Below, piece by piece: positions 55,795-64,000 of a DNA stretch of 64,000 nucleotides. Numbering within the stretch: position 1 is the stretch's first letter; each line of letters opens with the position of its first letter. The translations under genes were made by a program, and so were the position numbers. Source of the DNA: an uncultured Poribacteria bacterium (GTDB lineage Bacteria; Poribacteria; WGA-4E; WGA-3G); NCBI GenBank assembly GCA_951813545.1, contig OX638352.1, positions 2,170,001-2,234,000 on the forward strand, written 5' to 3'. Under the pieces are notes generated by a model. The model made no database searches. It saw only the letters and a list, made by a program, of their open reading frames with translations, and was not told where the DNA came from.

Positions 55795-56976
55795 CTAATC
55801 GTAGGTGTGATACTGTGTTGTATTTTCACACCATATCTTAAGTTCTTTGCTCCACCGTGCCTGAATCTTATCCAACGACTCTCCATCCAACAACGCGTTT
55901 CGGAGCCAACTGTTTCCTGCTAACCTATCAAAGCGCGTGTGTAAGAACGCAAAATGGTCTTTATATTCAGTGGTTAGAATAGATAACATGCAAATGGCTG
56001 TTTCTATCGGACAGAAGCTGTCTCTATCGATTATGTGAATCGCAATACCACCACATGTCTGTTTCGCGTGCTTTGTGTTTTCGGCGACTGGAGCGGGTGT
56101 AAAAACAATAGGACGGAACAGAACACCCGGTAGACGCAAGGCATTTAGGATTTCAGCCCACCTTTCACCGTTGCACCAAGGGGCACCAATGTATTCAAAA
56201 GGTTTGGTCGTTCCGCGTCCCTCGCTCATGTTTGTTCCTTCAAACAGACATAAACCCGGATAGAGTGTTGCCGTTGTGAGCGTTGGCATATTGGGCGATG
56301 GTGGAACCCACTGCAAACCAGTGTCATCATACCACATGCCGCGTTGGTATCCGTCCATCCATGCGACCTTTAAACGGCACGATGGCACACGTTCCGCCTT
56401 CAGGAGCATCGCTAATTCGCCAGTTGTCAGTCCATAACGAATCGGGATCTTGTGAATGCCCACAAACGATTCAAATCCACTTTCCAATATAGGTCCCTCT
56501 ACGGCAGCACACGCGATTGGATTAGGGCGGTCGGTAACAATGAACTCGATTCTGCACTCGTTAGCCGCTTTCATCGCATACAACAAGGTCGAAATATAGG
56601 TATAATAACGCGCACCGACATCCTGCATATCGTAGACGAGAAGATCAATGCCTTCAAGTTGTTTTGCTGTTGGGCGCATTGATTGTCCGTATAGACTGAA
56701 AACCGGTACGTTTATATTTCGATCAGGAGTGTCAATGCTATTGACGGCGATACCGTCTTGGACCGCTCCCCAGAGTCCGTGCTCTGGCGAAAAAATGGCA
56801 GACAGGTGGCACTCCGAAATTTCCGAGAAAAGTCGATAATTGCTCCGTAAGTTGTCGTCAACTCCGGTATGGTTCGTAATCAGTCCAATTGATTTCCCGC
56901 GAATCCAATCGAGTTTCTTTGTCAGCAGGACCGTCAATCCTAATTCAGTTTTTTGCGATCTTGTTGTAAGAGACAT
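55795..56976 (-). CDS. namZ: Exo-beta-N-acetylmuramidase NamZ (DUF1343)
   Basis: The 393-residue product shows the DUF1343 pattern: IGLITNHTGVD (about 35-45), FSPEHGLWGAVQDG, DLLVYDMQDVGARYYTYISTL (about 110-130), DRPNPI, and LSEGRGTTKPFEYIGAPW-like MSEGRGTTKPFEYIGAPW. Characterised NamZ releases MurNAc from the non-reducing end of peptidoglycan fragments. No signal peptide is visible, so export is unclear. It lies 47 nt before anmK and 29 nt after a beta-lactamase-fold gene, which suggests a MurNAc-salvage operon. Confidence 0.9.
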   Translation of the reverse strand: MSLTTRSQKTELGLTVLLTKKLDWIRGKSIGLITNHTGVDDNLRSNYRLFSEISECHLSAIFSPEHGLWGAVQDGIAVNSIDTPDRNINVPVFSLYGQSMRPTAKQLEGIDLLVYDMQDVGARYYTYISTLLYAMKAANECRIEFIVTDRPNPIACAAVEGPILESGFESFVGIHKIPIRYGLTTGELAMLLKAERVPSCRLKVAWMDGYQRGMWYDDTGLQWVPPSPNMPTLTTATLYPGLCLFEGTNMSEGRGTTKPFEYIGAPWCNGERWAEILNALRLPGVLFRPIVFTPAPVAENTKHAKQTCGGIAIHIIDRDSFCPIETAICMLSILTTEYKDHFAFLHTRFDRLAGNSWLRNALLDGESLDKIQARWSKELKIWCENTTQYHTYD

Positions 56977-57005
56977 AAGTGGTCTGGTGTTATGGAATGT
57001 TGCTG

Positions 57006-58040
57006 CTAAGCGAATAAAATATTATGAAATATTTTCCGAAATTCAATAATACCGCGCTGATCGGCATCCGGGTGCACTCGGTTCGTTAAGAGGATTGCCG
57101 CAAGTTTTCTTTTCAGACATATTCGTATTGAAGTGCCAGTGAATCCTGTATGATAGAGGCACCCATCGTCTGCCACAGCCCAGCCGATGCAGCGACGTTC
57201 TCCTTCTTCTACCGGAGCGACTTGTTGCATCGTACGGAGGCTCTCAGGATGTAATAGTTCTCCGCCGTTATCCATGAGCATCCCACAAAATTTTCCAAGG
57301 TCTGTTGACGTTGAGAAGAGTCCCGCATTGCCCGATACACCGCCGAGGAAGTGCGCGTTCTCATCGTGGACCTGCCCGATAATGACACCTTCTCGCCAGT
57401 CATAGCGTTCATAGTCTACCATCCGGCGTTCAAAACTGTTGGAGTCCTCGGTAGCTGCACAGTGCTCACACCATGCTTGTGGTGGATTGAACCGCGTCCA
57501 CTCCATGCCGAGCGGAGCGAAAATCTGTTTTTGTGCCAATTTATCTAATGGTTGTCCGGTTACTTTTTCAAGGAGTGCGCCTAACATGATATATCCCAAG
57601 CAACTATAGACGGCTTTCTTCCCGGGTTGAGATTCCAACGGTACGCCTCCGAGGTAGGAGATTACATCCTCGCGGGACGATGCACGTAGATAGACAGGTA
57701 GCCATGCCGGGAGTCCTGAGGTATGCGTTAGCAAATGCTTAACCGTTACATCCGCTTGTCTGAACTCCGGTAAATATGTCTCAACAGGTGCGTTGAGGGA
57801 GAGTTTATTCTTCTCTACTAACTGCATACAAAGTGTTCCCACGACAATGGGTTTCGTCAGCGATGCTAAATCGAAAAGTGTCGTGCGGAACATCGGAAGC
57901 CGTTTCGGTTTTACACATCGAGACCCGAACGCTTCATGGTAAAGCACCTTTTTATCAGTAAGAATATAGGCAACGGCACCGGGGAATACCTTTTCCGAGA
58001 TGCTATTCTCAATGAGTGTTGAAATTGTGTTTTTTAGCAA
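57006..58040 (-). CDS. Beta-lactamase-fold serine hydrolase (class C/esterase type)
   Basis: The 344-residue product has the S-x-x-K nucleophile at Ser60-Lys63 (ASLTKP), a Tyr motif in KKAVYSCLGY, and the GHTGFTGT-type HTGFTGTSIRI near the C terminus in place of the KTG box. This is the beta-lactamase/PBP4*/esterase family. No signal peptide is seen. Given its first place in a run with NamZ and AnmK, it may process a cell-wall peptide or amide bond; resistance activity is not implied. Confidence 0.85.
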   Translation of the reverse strand: MLKNTISTLIENSISEKVFPGAVAYILTDKKVLYHEAFGSRCVKPKRLPMFRTTLFDLASLTKPIVVGTLCMQLVEKNKLSLNAPVETYLPEFRQADVTVKHLLTHTSGLPAWLPVYLRASSREDVISYLGGVPLESQPGKKAVYSCLGYIMLGALLEKVTGQPLDKLAQKQIFAPLGMEWTRFNPPQAWCEHCAATEDSNSFERRMVDYERYDWREGVIIGQVHDENAHFLGGVSGNAGLFSTSTDLGKFCGMLMDNGGELLHPESLRTMQQVAPVEEGERRCIGWAVADDGCLYHTGFTGTSIRICLKRKLAAILLTNRVHPDADQRGIIEFRKIFHNILFA

Positions 58041-58163
58041 TTGAATTTTCCCGCGTCAATCCAGTTTCCTAATTACCGGTAGGTGCGGTTTCCTACTACA
58101 GAGGCGAGGATGCAATCCTCGCCAGCGGCAGTGGTGGTTTTCTTTCGCTAACCTGCTTTTTGT

Positions 58164-58193
58164 TTGACGAGAGGACTACTTGTATGATACACT
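58164..58193 (+). promoter_or_regulatory. Promoter for the cupin-pgi pair
   Basis: TTGACG (58164-58169), an 18-nt spacer and TACACT (58188-58193), about 60 nt before the cupin ATG. A GGCGAGGAT/ATCCTCGCC hairpin lies upstream near 58,102-58,123. Confidence 0.6.
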
Positions 58194-58253
58194 ATCTGTT
58201 GTATTTTTGTAAGCATTTTTTATGGATGTACGCCGCAATTCGGAGGGTAAATC

Positions 58254-58619
58254 ATGCAATTATCCCGGAAAGAACTTCAGGAAATAACAACGACCGAAAA
58301 GCCTTGGGGTAGCTTCATACAATATGTGCTCAATCAACCTGTCACTGTCAAAATCTTAGAAATTCGGGCAGGTGAACAGGTGAGTTATCAGTATCACCAC
58401 CATCGGAGCGAACTGTGGATACCATTGGACGAGGGTGCCTGCTTGAAGCTTGATGGTGCGCTTCATCGCCCGGAACCTATGGAGCCTGTATTTATCCCTC
58501 AGGGTGCAAAACATCAACTCATCGGGGAATCTAAAGATTACAGGATACTCGAAATTTCGTTTGGACATTTTGATGAAGAAGATATCGTTCGCCTTTCAGA
58601 CAAATACGGAAGGATTTAG
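58254..58619 (+). CDS. Cupin, mannose-6-phosphate isomerase C-terminal type
   Basis: The 121-residue single-domain cupin begins EKPWGSFIQYV and has metal ligands in YHHHRSELW (about 44-52), IPQGAKHQL and the C-terminal LSDKYGRI pattern. These match the cupin part of GDP-mannose pyrophosphorylase/phosphomannose isomerase proteins. It probably isomerises or binds a hexose phosphate. Its TAG stop overlaps the GTG start of pgi by one base, so the pair is translationally coupled. GGAGGG precedes the ATG. Confidence 0.85.
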   Translation: MQLSRKELQEITTTEKPWGSFIQYVLNQPVTVKILEIRAGEQVSYQYHHHRSELWIPLDEGACLKLDGALHRPEPMEPVFIPQGAKHQLIGESKDYRILEISFGHFDEEDIVRLSDKYGRI

Positions 58620-60055
58620 TGAAAAGGAGACTTTTGTTGGACAGAAAACCTTGTTTCTCGATTGGTGATGAGGGGTCAAGTTTGTTTACGCAGGTGGTGC
58701 AGCAGAAGGTTGATACTGCTTTGCAGAAGATCCATCTCTTGTTCCAAAAAGAAGCATCAGCACCGCTTGCTGACTTGGAACGTGATCTTCGTGCGTGGAC
58801 TCGGAGTCATCTCCAGACTGAGGATATTGCCCAAGTCTTGGCATTAGCCACACGTGCGCGTAAAGATTTTTCAGTGCTGGTTATTATCGGTGTGGGTGGG
58901 TCCGACCTGAGTGCTCGCGTCTTTCACGATTCTTTCAACCATCCCTATCATAACTTACTCTCAGTTGAAGAACGCGGTGGTGCCCCTGAAGTCTATTTCA
59001 CAGGTGATACCTTCGATCCACGCAAGCTTATCGGTTTACTTGAGATGCTCAAAGCGAGGAAACTTCTCCATAAAACACTTTTTAATGTTATTAGCAAATC
59101 CGGGACGACGACCGAAACCATGGCAACGCTGATGATTATCCGCGATGCACTTGATGCTGCAAGTTGGCAGCAACACGTCCTTGCCACTACCGGATTGACC
59201 GCCGACAGTGTCCTATTCCGAATGCATGAACAATCCCCTTTCTACGGTGGCACGCTACTTCCTGTTCCGAATGGTGTGGGCGGACGATTTTCAGCCTTTT
59301 CTCCAGTTGGTCTATTCTTTCTCGCTACAACAGCAGGAAAAGGCGAAACCCCAGATACTCGAACCCAAGCTGCGTTGGAAGGTGTACAGCAGGCGCATGA
59401 AAACTTTAACCTCTCTTATGAACATCAAAACAACGTCGCCTATCAACTGGCGCGATGGATTCATCTCGCTGAAGAAGTTGATGGAACCAAGCACCCAAGC
59501 AAAAACACTATTGTTTTTTACAACTACGCCGACAATAGCTGCCTCGGTCAATGGTTTGCCCAACTTTATACAGAATCTATTCAGGAGCGAGGCGGCGGTG
59601 CGAATGTCATAAACGCGAAGGGACCCACAAGCAATCATTCAATCCTCAACGGTATCATTGCCGGTCCCAGAGATAAAGTTATCCTATTTATCCATTGGAA
59701 GGAACTTGGTCCCGATGTGGTGCTTCCCGTGAATGCTGGAATGGACAACAAATTAACCGAGCTTGAAGGGCTTTCCATGACAAACATGCAAACTGCCTCC
59801 TATCGCGGTACTGCCTTGGATTTTAGGGAGAATGGCGTATCCAATGCAACACTAACTTTACCGAAACGGGATATCCAGTCTGTTTGTCAGTTGATGCGTA
59901 TTTTAATGGACACCATTGCTGTGAAAGGAAAGCTCCAAGGTTTGCACCTTGACAACGATGGCGGAAATGAGTTAACATACCTACAGGATGGGGTTGAAGG
60001 CTATAAACGGAATTTCCGATCTTTTGCCTTGACACCAAGTGCGGACAGCAAGTAG
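58619..60055 (+). CDS. pgi: Glucose-6-phosphate isomerase
   Basis: This 478-residue glycolytic enzyme interconverts glucose-6-phosphate and fructose-6-phosphate. Motifs are VIIGVGGSDLSARV (about 88-101), NVISKSGTTTET (about 155-167), and QWFAQLYTESIQERGGG, which carries the catalytic glutamate, plus GPTSNHS with a catalytic histidine. GTG 58619 overlaps the cupin stop. Coupling to a phosphomannose-isomerase-type cupin suggests joint hexose-phosphate interconversion, perhaps for surface polysaccharide. Confidence 0.92.
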   Translation: MKRRLLLDRKPCFSIGDEGSSLFTQVVQQKVDTALQKIHLLFQKEASAPLADLERDLRAWTRSHLQTEDIAQVLALATRARKDFSVLVIIGVGGSDLSARVFHDSFNHPYHNLLSVEERGGAPEVYFTGDTFDPRKLIGLLEMLKARKLLHKTLFNVISKSGTTTETMATLMIIRDALDAASWQQHVLATTGLTADSVLFRMHEQSPFYGGTLLPVPNGVGGRFSAFSPVGLFFLATTAGKGETPDTRTQAALEGVQQAHENFNLSYEHQNNVAYQLARWIHLAEEVDGTKHPSKNTIVFYNYADNSCLGQWFAQLYTESIQERGGGANVINAKGPTSNHSILNGIIAGPRDKVILFIHWKELGPDVVLPVNAGMDNKLTELEGLSMTNMQTASYRGTALDFRENGVSNATLTLPKRDIQSVCQLMRILMDTIAVKGKLQGLHLDNDGGNELTYLQDGVEGYKRNFRSFALTPSADSK

Positions 60056-60132
60056 GTGGTTACGGTGTAATCCCTTTTTGTGTATGCGTTTCCAGAATTT
60101 AAAGGCGAAGATACTTTGTAAGTTGTGCGAAA

Positions 60133-62232
60133 ATGAGGAATAAACTCTCTGCCTTACAGTTTCATGATAAAATATTTATCGCTTACGGCTTCGTTTTCCT
60201 CGTCATGTTTGGCGTTGTCTTTGGCAGCACCAGTTTCCTAACTCGGCTCGCTTTTAAAAGAGAAATTGATGCTTATATTGAGACACTTGAAGCCCAGATT
60301 TCAAACAATTATCAGGGTTTTCTTAACGACATCCAGAAGCAGGTTCACGCTACGGCTACTGACGTGAGGTTGCACGACATTATAGAAAGGGAAGAGGAGT
60401 CGTCGCACCCCTATCTACCGGGACCGCAGTTTGATCTTTTAGAGTATGGCACCGCGGATGGAAAACTGCTGTATCCCGACACAAGAGTGGGGAGAAGGAC
60501 GCGTGCCTACGACCCGTTGGACGACCAGGAGAGACATATACAACTCAGGAGTATTCCTGGGCAGAGCGATTTGGGAATGCAGTATGTGGTTCAAGTAACG
60601 GAAGCAGGCGAATGGGGATTTGTGAGAGGAGGCTACCGCTTACAGACATGGCTGGAGACAAAACAAACGAGCATCCAGTCAGATGAGCATCCAATCTTCC
60701 TTGTAGGGAAACCACAAAGGTCGGACGCAACGTCCTTCAATACCGAATCGAATACGGATACGGATACGGCGAAGGATTGGCTGCCGTTAAATTATGCCTC
60801 TCAAAAAGCACAAGGCAGAGGGTGGTTTAAATCACTTCCAAGTTGGCTTTCGGACCGAAAAATTGTTTTACAGGGGACAGAAGAAACTGATGGGCACGCT
60901 TTTACCGCTTTTCGGATAACACCCTTCAATTCACCATTTGCAACGACACGTGAGGCATTACCTGTTGAACTGATAGTTGCGTATTCGCACGAGCGTCAGA
61001 TGAAATGGCAGCGGCAACTTACGCTCATACTACTTTTGAGTGGTATTGTTGGGCTTGTGTTGGTTTATCTGATTAGTTATATCATCAGTCGCCGTATTAC
61101 CCGTCCTATTGCTATTCTCCGAGAGGGGGTTGGGCACATCGCTGCGGGCGATCTTGATCATCGCGTTAAAATTCAATCGCGAAATGAAGTGGGTCAACTT
61201 GCCGAGGGATTCAACCAAATGGCACAAGACCTGAAGCAGAGTTTAGAGGAGCGCATGGCAGTGGAGCGTGCGGCAACGTGGAGAGATGTTGCACGACAGG
61301 TAGCGCACGAAATCAAAAATCCACTTTTTCCAATTCGACTTTCCGTTGAAAACTTGCAACAAGCGAAATCTAACCCTGAAGTTTTTGAGCAAATATTTAG
61401 TGAATGTACGGATACCGTCATTGAAGAAGTTGATCGGATCGGGAAGTTAATAGATGAATTCCATCAATTCGCGCGAATGCCGAAACCGCAGAAAAAACTG
61501 AACCAGCTTAATAACATTGTTAAATCTGTTCTGACGCTATACACCGGTAGACAGATGCCAGATTTGAGGCAGGAAACTGATACCGCAGTGACAATCTCGG
61601 AGGGGCAAAACTCAGTACTACAGGATTCTGCCGAGAAGTTTTGGCTTGAAAATGTTTCCAAGATTAAGGTTGAAACCGAGTTGAATACGCTTCCAGAGTT
61701 TTTTGTTGACTCAGAACAGATCGCACAAGCACTCGGAAATCTTCTGAAGAATGCAATTGAAGCCATGCCTGATGGTGGAATGCTTAAGGTAAAAACCTCT
61801 TTTACACCGAGTCCACCACAACAGAATTCAAACGGCGGACCGGGGGAACCACAGGATAGGGAAACAGAAGAGGGGAAAGAAAAGATAGATATGGATGCCC
61901 CGGGCACGGTTACACTTGAAATCCAAGATACCGGCCACGGGATGTCCGACGAGACTATGGCTAATATCTTTGTTCCTTATTACACTACAAAATCGGAAAT
62001 GAATGGGACAGGTCTCGGTATGCCAATTGTCGGAAGAATCGTTGTGGAGCACGGTGCCAAGATAGATTTTCAAAGTGCCCAAGGTGTAGGGACAACGGTT
62101 TGCATCCATTTTCCTTGTAATCAAGATGTTCACTCCGAAGAATTAGCCTCAGAAGTTGAAGAATTGATGCCACTCTCAAGTTTGGTGCCCAAGTTGGAAA
62201 CCGAAGATCAGGGAACAGATGATGAACATTAA
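60133..62232 (+). CDS. NtrY-like sensor histidine kinase
   Basis: The 699-residue membrane kinase has TM1 at about 14-38, a periplasmic domain (about 40-290), TM2 (about 295-318), HAMP (about 318-375, RPIAILREGVGHIAAGD), and a HisKA box with phospho-acceptor His in VAHEIKNPLFPIRLS. The HATPase domain follows, with N box NLLKNAIEAM, G1 DTGHGMSDE and G2 GTGLGMPIV. A long loop interrupts the ATPase domain around residues 558-590. The NtrC-like regulator is 39 nt downstream. The signal is unknown. Confidence 0.92.
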   Translation: MRNKLSALQFHDKIFIAYGFVFLVMFGVVFGSTSFLTRLAFKREIDAYIETLEAQISNNYQGFLNDIQKQVHATATDVRLHDIIEREEESSHPYLPGPQFDLLEYGTADGKLLYPDTRVGRRTRAYDPLDDQERHIQLRSIPGQSDLGMQYVVQVTEAGEWGFVRGGYRLQTWLETKQTSIQSDEHPIFLVGKPQRSDATSFNTESNTDTDTAKDWLPLNYASQKAQGRGWFKSLPSWLSDRKIVLQGTEETDGHAFTAFRITPFNSPFATTREALPVELIVAYSHERQMKWQRQLTLILLLSGIVGLVLVYLISYIISRRITRPIAILREGVGHIAAGDLDHRVKIQSRNEVGQLAEGFNQMAQDLKQSLEERMAVERAATWRDVARQVAHEIKNPLFPIRLSVENLQQAKSNPEVFEQIFSECTDTVIEEVDRIGKLIDEFHQFARMPKPQKKLNQLNNIVKSVLTLYTGRQMPDLRQETDTAVTISEGQNSVLQDSAEKFWLENVSKIKVETELNTLPEFFVDSEQIAQALGNLLKNAIEAMPDGGMLKVKTSFTPSPPQQNSNGGPGEPQDRETEEGKEKIDMDAPGTVTLEIQDTGHGMSDETMANIFVPYYTTKSEMNGTGLGMPIVGRIVVEHGAKIDFQSAQGVGTTVCIHFPCNQDVHSEELASEVEELMPLSSLVPKLETEDQGTDDEH

Positions 62233-62271
62233 ACATATCCGTTTTTAATCGCTTTGCGCTAGGACAAAAAA

Positions 62272-63699
62272 ATGGAAACTATTCTGATTGTAGATGACGA
62301 AAAAAATATCCTCAAGATGTTGTCCCAAGGACTTAAGATGCGCGGGTATCAAGCCCTAACAGCCGCGAATGGTGAGGAAGCATTACAACAGTGCATCAAG
62401 TCCGATGTAGATCTTGTACTATTGGATATCCGCATGGAAAATGGAATGGATGGTGTCCAGACGCTTGTAAAACTCCGTGAACGCTATCCAGAGTTAAACA
62501 TAGTGATGATGTCTGCACAACAAGATATTGAGATCGCTGTTAAAACAATGGAACTCGGTGCGAAACGGTATATCACAAAACCGATTAGTATTGATAAGCT
62601 TCTATCCAATGTTCAGCCATTTTTAGAAATATCGCGTTTATCGCAAGAAAATGAGATTCTAAAATCGCAAATTACACCGACCGATGAGATGGTAGGTGAA
62701 AGTGCCGTTGTTTCGCACCTCCGTTCGCAAATTGAACGGGTCGCCGGAAGCAAACTCGGTGTTCTAATCTCTGGAGAAAATGGCACCGGCAAACAACTTG
62801 TTGCCAATGCCATACATCGGCAGAGCAGGCGTGCTGCGAAAACCTTTATCCCACTCAACTGCGCTGCCTTGCCTGATGAACTCATTGAGAGTGAACTCTT
62901 TGGGCATGAACGCGGCGCATTCACTGGGGCAGATTCGAAAAGACAGGGACGCTTTGAACTTGCTGACGGTGGAACCATCTTTCTTGATGAGATTGGGGAT
63001 ATGAGTTTAAAGGCGCAAGCAAAAGTCCTCCGTGTCATTGAAACTGGGGAAGTCGAACGCCTCGGTGGCAATCAAATTCGGACGGTAGATGTGCGCATTA
63101 TCGCCGCAACTAACAAGAATCTTCCTGAGGCAATTGAGAATGGACGATTCCGACGCGATCTTTTCTATCGACTTAATGTCGTGCCAATTACGGTGCCGCC
63201 GCTTCGAGAACGGATAGAAGACATTCCGTTGTTGGTTCAATACTTTGCCGAGTGTTTACAACTGAATATGGCATCCACTCCAAAAGTCATTGACCCGGGG
63301 GCTTACGTTGTATTTCAAAGTTACAATTGGCCCGGGAACATCCGGGAGTTAAAAAACATCGTCGAACGTCTACTTATTATGGTAAACCGAGACGTTGTGA
63401 TGGCACCCGATGTCGCCGAGGCGTTGTCGTTGATTCCTCAATCTTCTTTATCATATCACCCGTCAAGTGTCACTCTGGATCAAGGTGCCTTGCAGTCCGT
63501 TCTGGGTCCACCACTCTACAAACCGGGGACGGCATTAAGTAAGATGGTGGATACTGCCGAAGCGCGATGCATCCTCGCAGCGTTGGAAGAAAATAAGTGG
63601 AACATCCGGCGGACCGCGGAAACGTTAGAGGTTGAGCGGAGCAACTTGTACAAAAAAATGAATCGGTATGGCATTTCCCGTCCAAATTCTGCGGATTAA
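62272..63699 (+). CDS. NtrC-family sigma-54-dependent response regulator
   Basis: The 475-residue regulator has a receiver domain (1-120; VDDEKN, phospho-acceptor Asp52 in LLDIRM, ITKPIS). The AAA+ domain (about 140-380) contains GENGTGKQL (Walker A), the sigma-54 contact motif GAFTGA and DEIGDMS (Walker B). The C-terminal Fis-type helix-turn-helix reads LEENKWNIRRTAETLEVERSNLYKKM. It activates transcription from sigma-54 promoters after phosphorylation by its partner kinase upstream. Confidence 0.95.
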   Translation: METILIVDDEKNILKMLSQGLKMRGYQALTAANGEEALQQCIKSDVDLVLLDIRMENGMDGVQTLVKLRERYPELNIVMMSAQQDIEIAVKTMELGAKRYITKPISIDKLLSNVQPFLEISRLSQENEILKSQITPTDEMVGESAVVSHLRSQIERVAGSKLGVLISGENGTGKQLVANAIHRQSRRAAKTFIPLNCAALPDELIESELFGHERGAFTGADSKRQGRFELADGGTIFLDEIGDMSLKAQAKVLRVIETGEVERLGGNQIRTVDVRIIAATNKNLPEAIENGRFRRDLFYRLNVVPITVPPLRERIEDIPLLVQYFAECLQLNMASTPKVIDPGAYVVFQSYNWPGNIRELKNIVERLLIMVNRDVVMAPDVAEALSLIPQSSLSYHPSSVTLDQGALQSVLGPPLYKPGTALSKMVDTAEARCILAALEENKWNIRRTAETLEVERSNLYKKMNRYGISRPNSAD

Positions 63700-63723
63700 A
63701 CTGATGGAGTGTTTGTCCTGACG

Positions 63724-64000
63724 ATGCTACAGATTAACATTAACAAAAACGACGGGATGACTTGGCTTCAACTGCTTATCCTTATTATCATAGGGGTTGT
63801 CATTGTGGCACTCTCTTTTCCACCTTGGCTGGAGTATCGCAAAGTGAGTGCAGCGGATGTGGATGTCGAAACTATTGCTGTTGCTATTGAGAAGTACTTC
63901 AAGCACACCGGCGTATATCCAATAAGTTTAAATGCACTGATAACGGATCCAGGCGTTGAAGGGTGGCGTGGCAGTTATCTGGAGTCTATTCCTGAGACAC
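63724..64000 (+). CDS. Pseudopilin-like (GspG-like) protein, partial
   Basis: The frame from ATG 63724 is open to the window end (92 codons). Residues about 12-33 form a hydrophobic helix after a Gly (DG then MTWLQLLILIIIG), and the next part, VDVETIAVAIEKYFKHTGVYPISLNAL and VEGWRGSYLESIP, matches type II secretion major pseudopilins. The fifth residue after the Gly is usually Glu; here it is Gln. The C terminus is outside the window. It may belong to a T2SS or pilus locus beyond the edge. Confidence 0.7.
   Translation, partial: MLQININKNDGMTWLQLLILIIIGVVIVALSFPPWLEYRKVSAADVDVETIAVAIEKYFKHTGVYPISLNALITDPGVEGWRGSYLESIPET

Overview
The window is a bacterial chromosome segment of moderate G+C from a Gram-negative organism with an outer membrane. 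The chromosomal origin lies near its middle. It carries parts of an apparent type IX secretion system (a SprA/Sov-like translocon, a gingipain-fold PorU-like protein and PorV), LamG, GH2 and Gfo/Idh genes, and many short palindromic repeats. This mixture suggests a sponge- or seawater-associated lineage such as Poribacteria or another phylum next to the Bacteroidota/FCB group. That placement is inference; no rRNA gene is present.

Region 1 (1-9.6 kb, minus strand) holds secD (cut by the window edge), a tRNA-Arg(CCU) gene split by a 3,005-nt group II intron encoding an RT-maturase-HNH protein, apt, two zinc alcohol/polyol dehydrogenases (one GatD-like), a ribulose/allulose-phosphate epimerase-like gene and a Gfo/Idh oxidoreductase. 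Removing the intron restores a complete tRNA cloverleaf.

Region 2 (9.7-25 kb) holds a MITE-like element, a LamG protein, a 2,228-residue SprA-like outer membrane protein, a GH2 glycosidase, a D-2-hydroxyacid dehydrogenase, an IS5-like element whose transposase needs a -1 frameshift, hisC, and ispH running toward it.

Region 3 (25.4-37.3 kb) is the origin region. rpmH diverges from dnaA, and an IsrB (OMEGA nickase-type) element with an upstream omega-RNA-like region sits between them. A cluster of at least eleven DnaA-box-like 9-mers with an AT tract separates dnaA from recF, where dnaN would often be. A DciA-like gene, gyrB and gyrA follow.

Region 4 (37.4-54 kb) holds a TPR protein, a secreted M30-like metallopeptidase, an Asp-box propeller protein, a lipoprotein, a HepT-like HEPN protein, an anchored protein with an in-frame TGA, a quinone oxidoreductase, and the adjacent porU-like and porV genes.

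Region 5 (54-64 kb) holds a WD40 remnant, a MurNAc-recycling cluster on the minus strand (beta-lactamase-fold protein, NamZ, AnmK), a cupin coupled to pgi, an NtrY/NtrC-like two-component pair and the start of a pseudopilin-like gene.

Several families of short palindromes and longer dispersed repeats occur between genes and also, in frame, inside genes: recF, anmK, the porU-like gene, porV, the GH2 gene and sprA.
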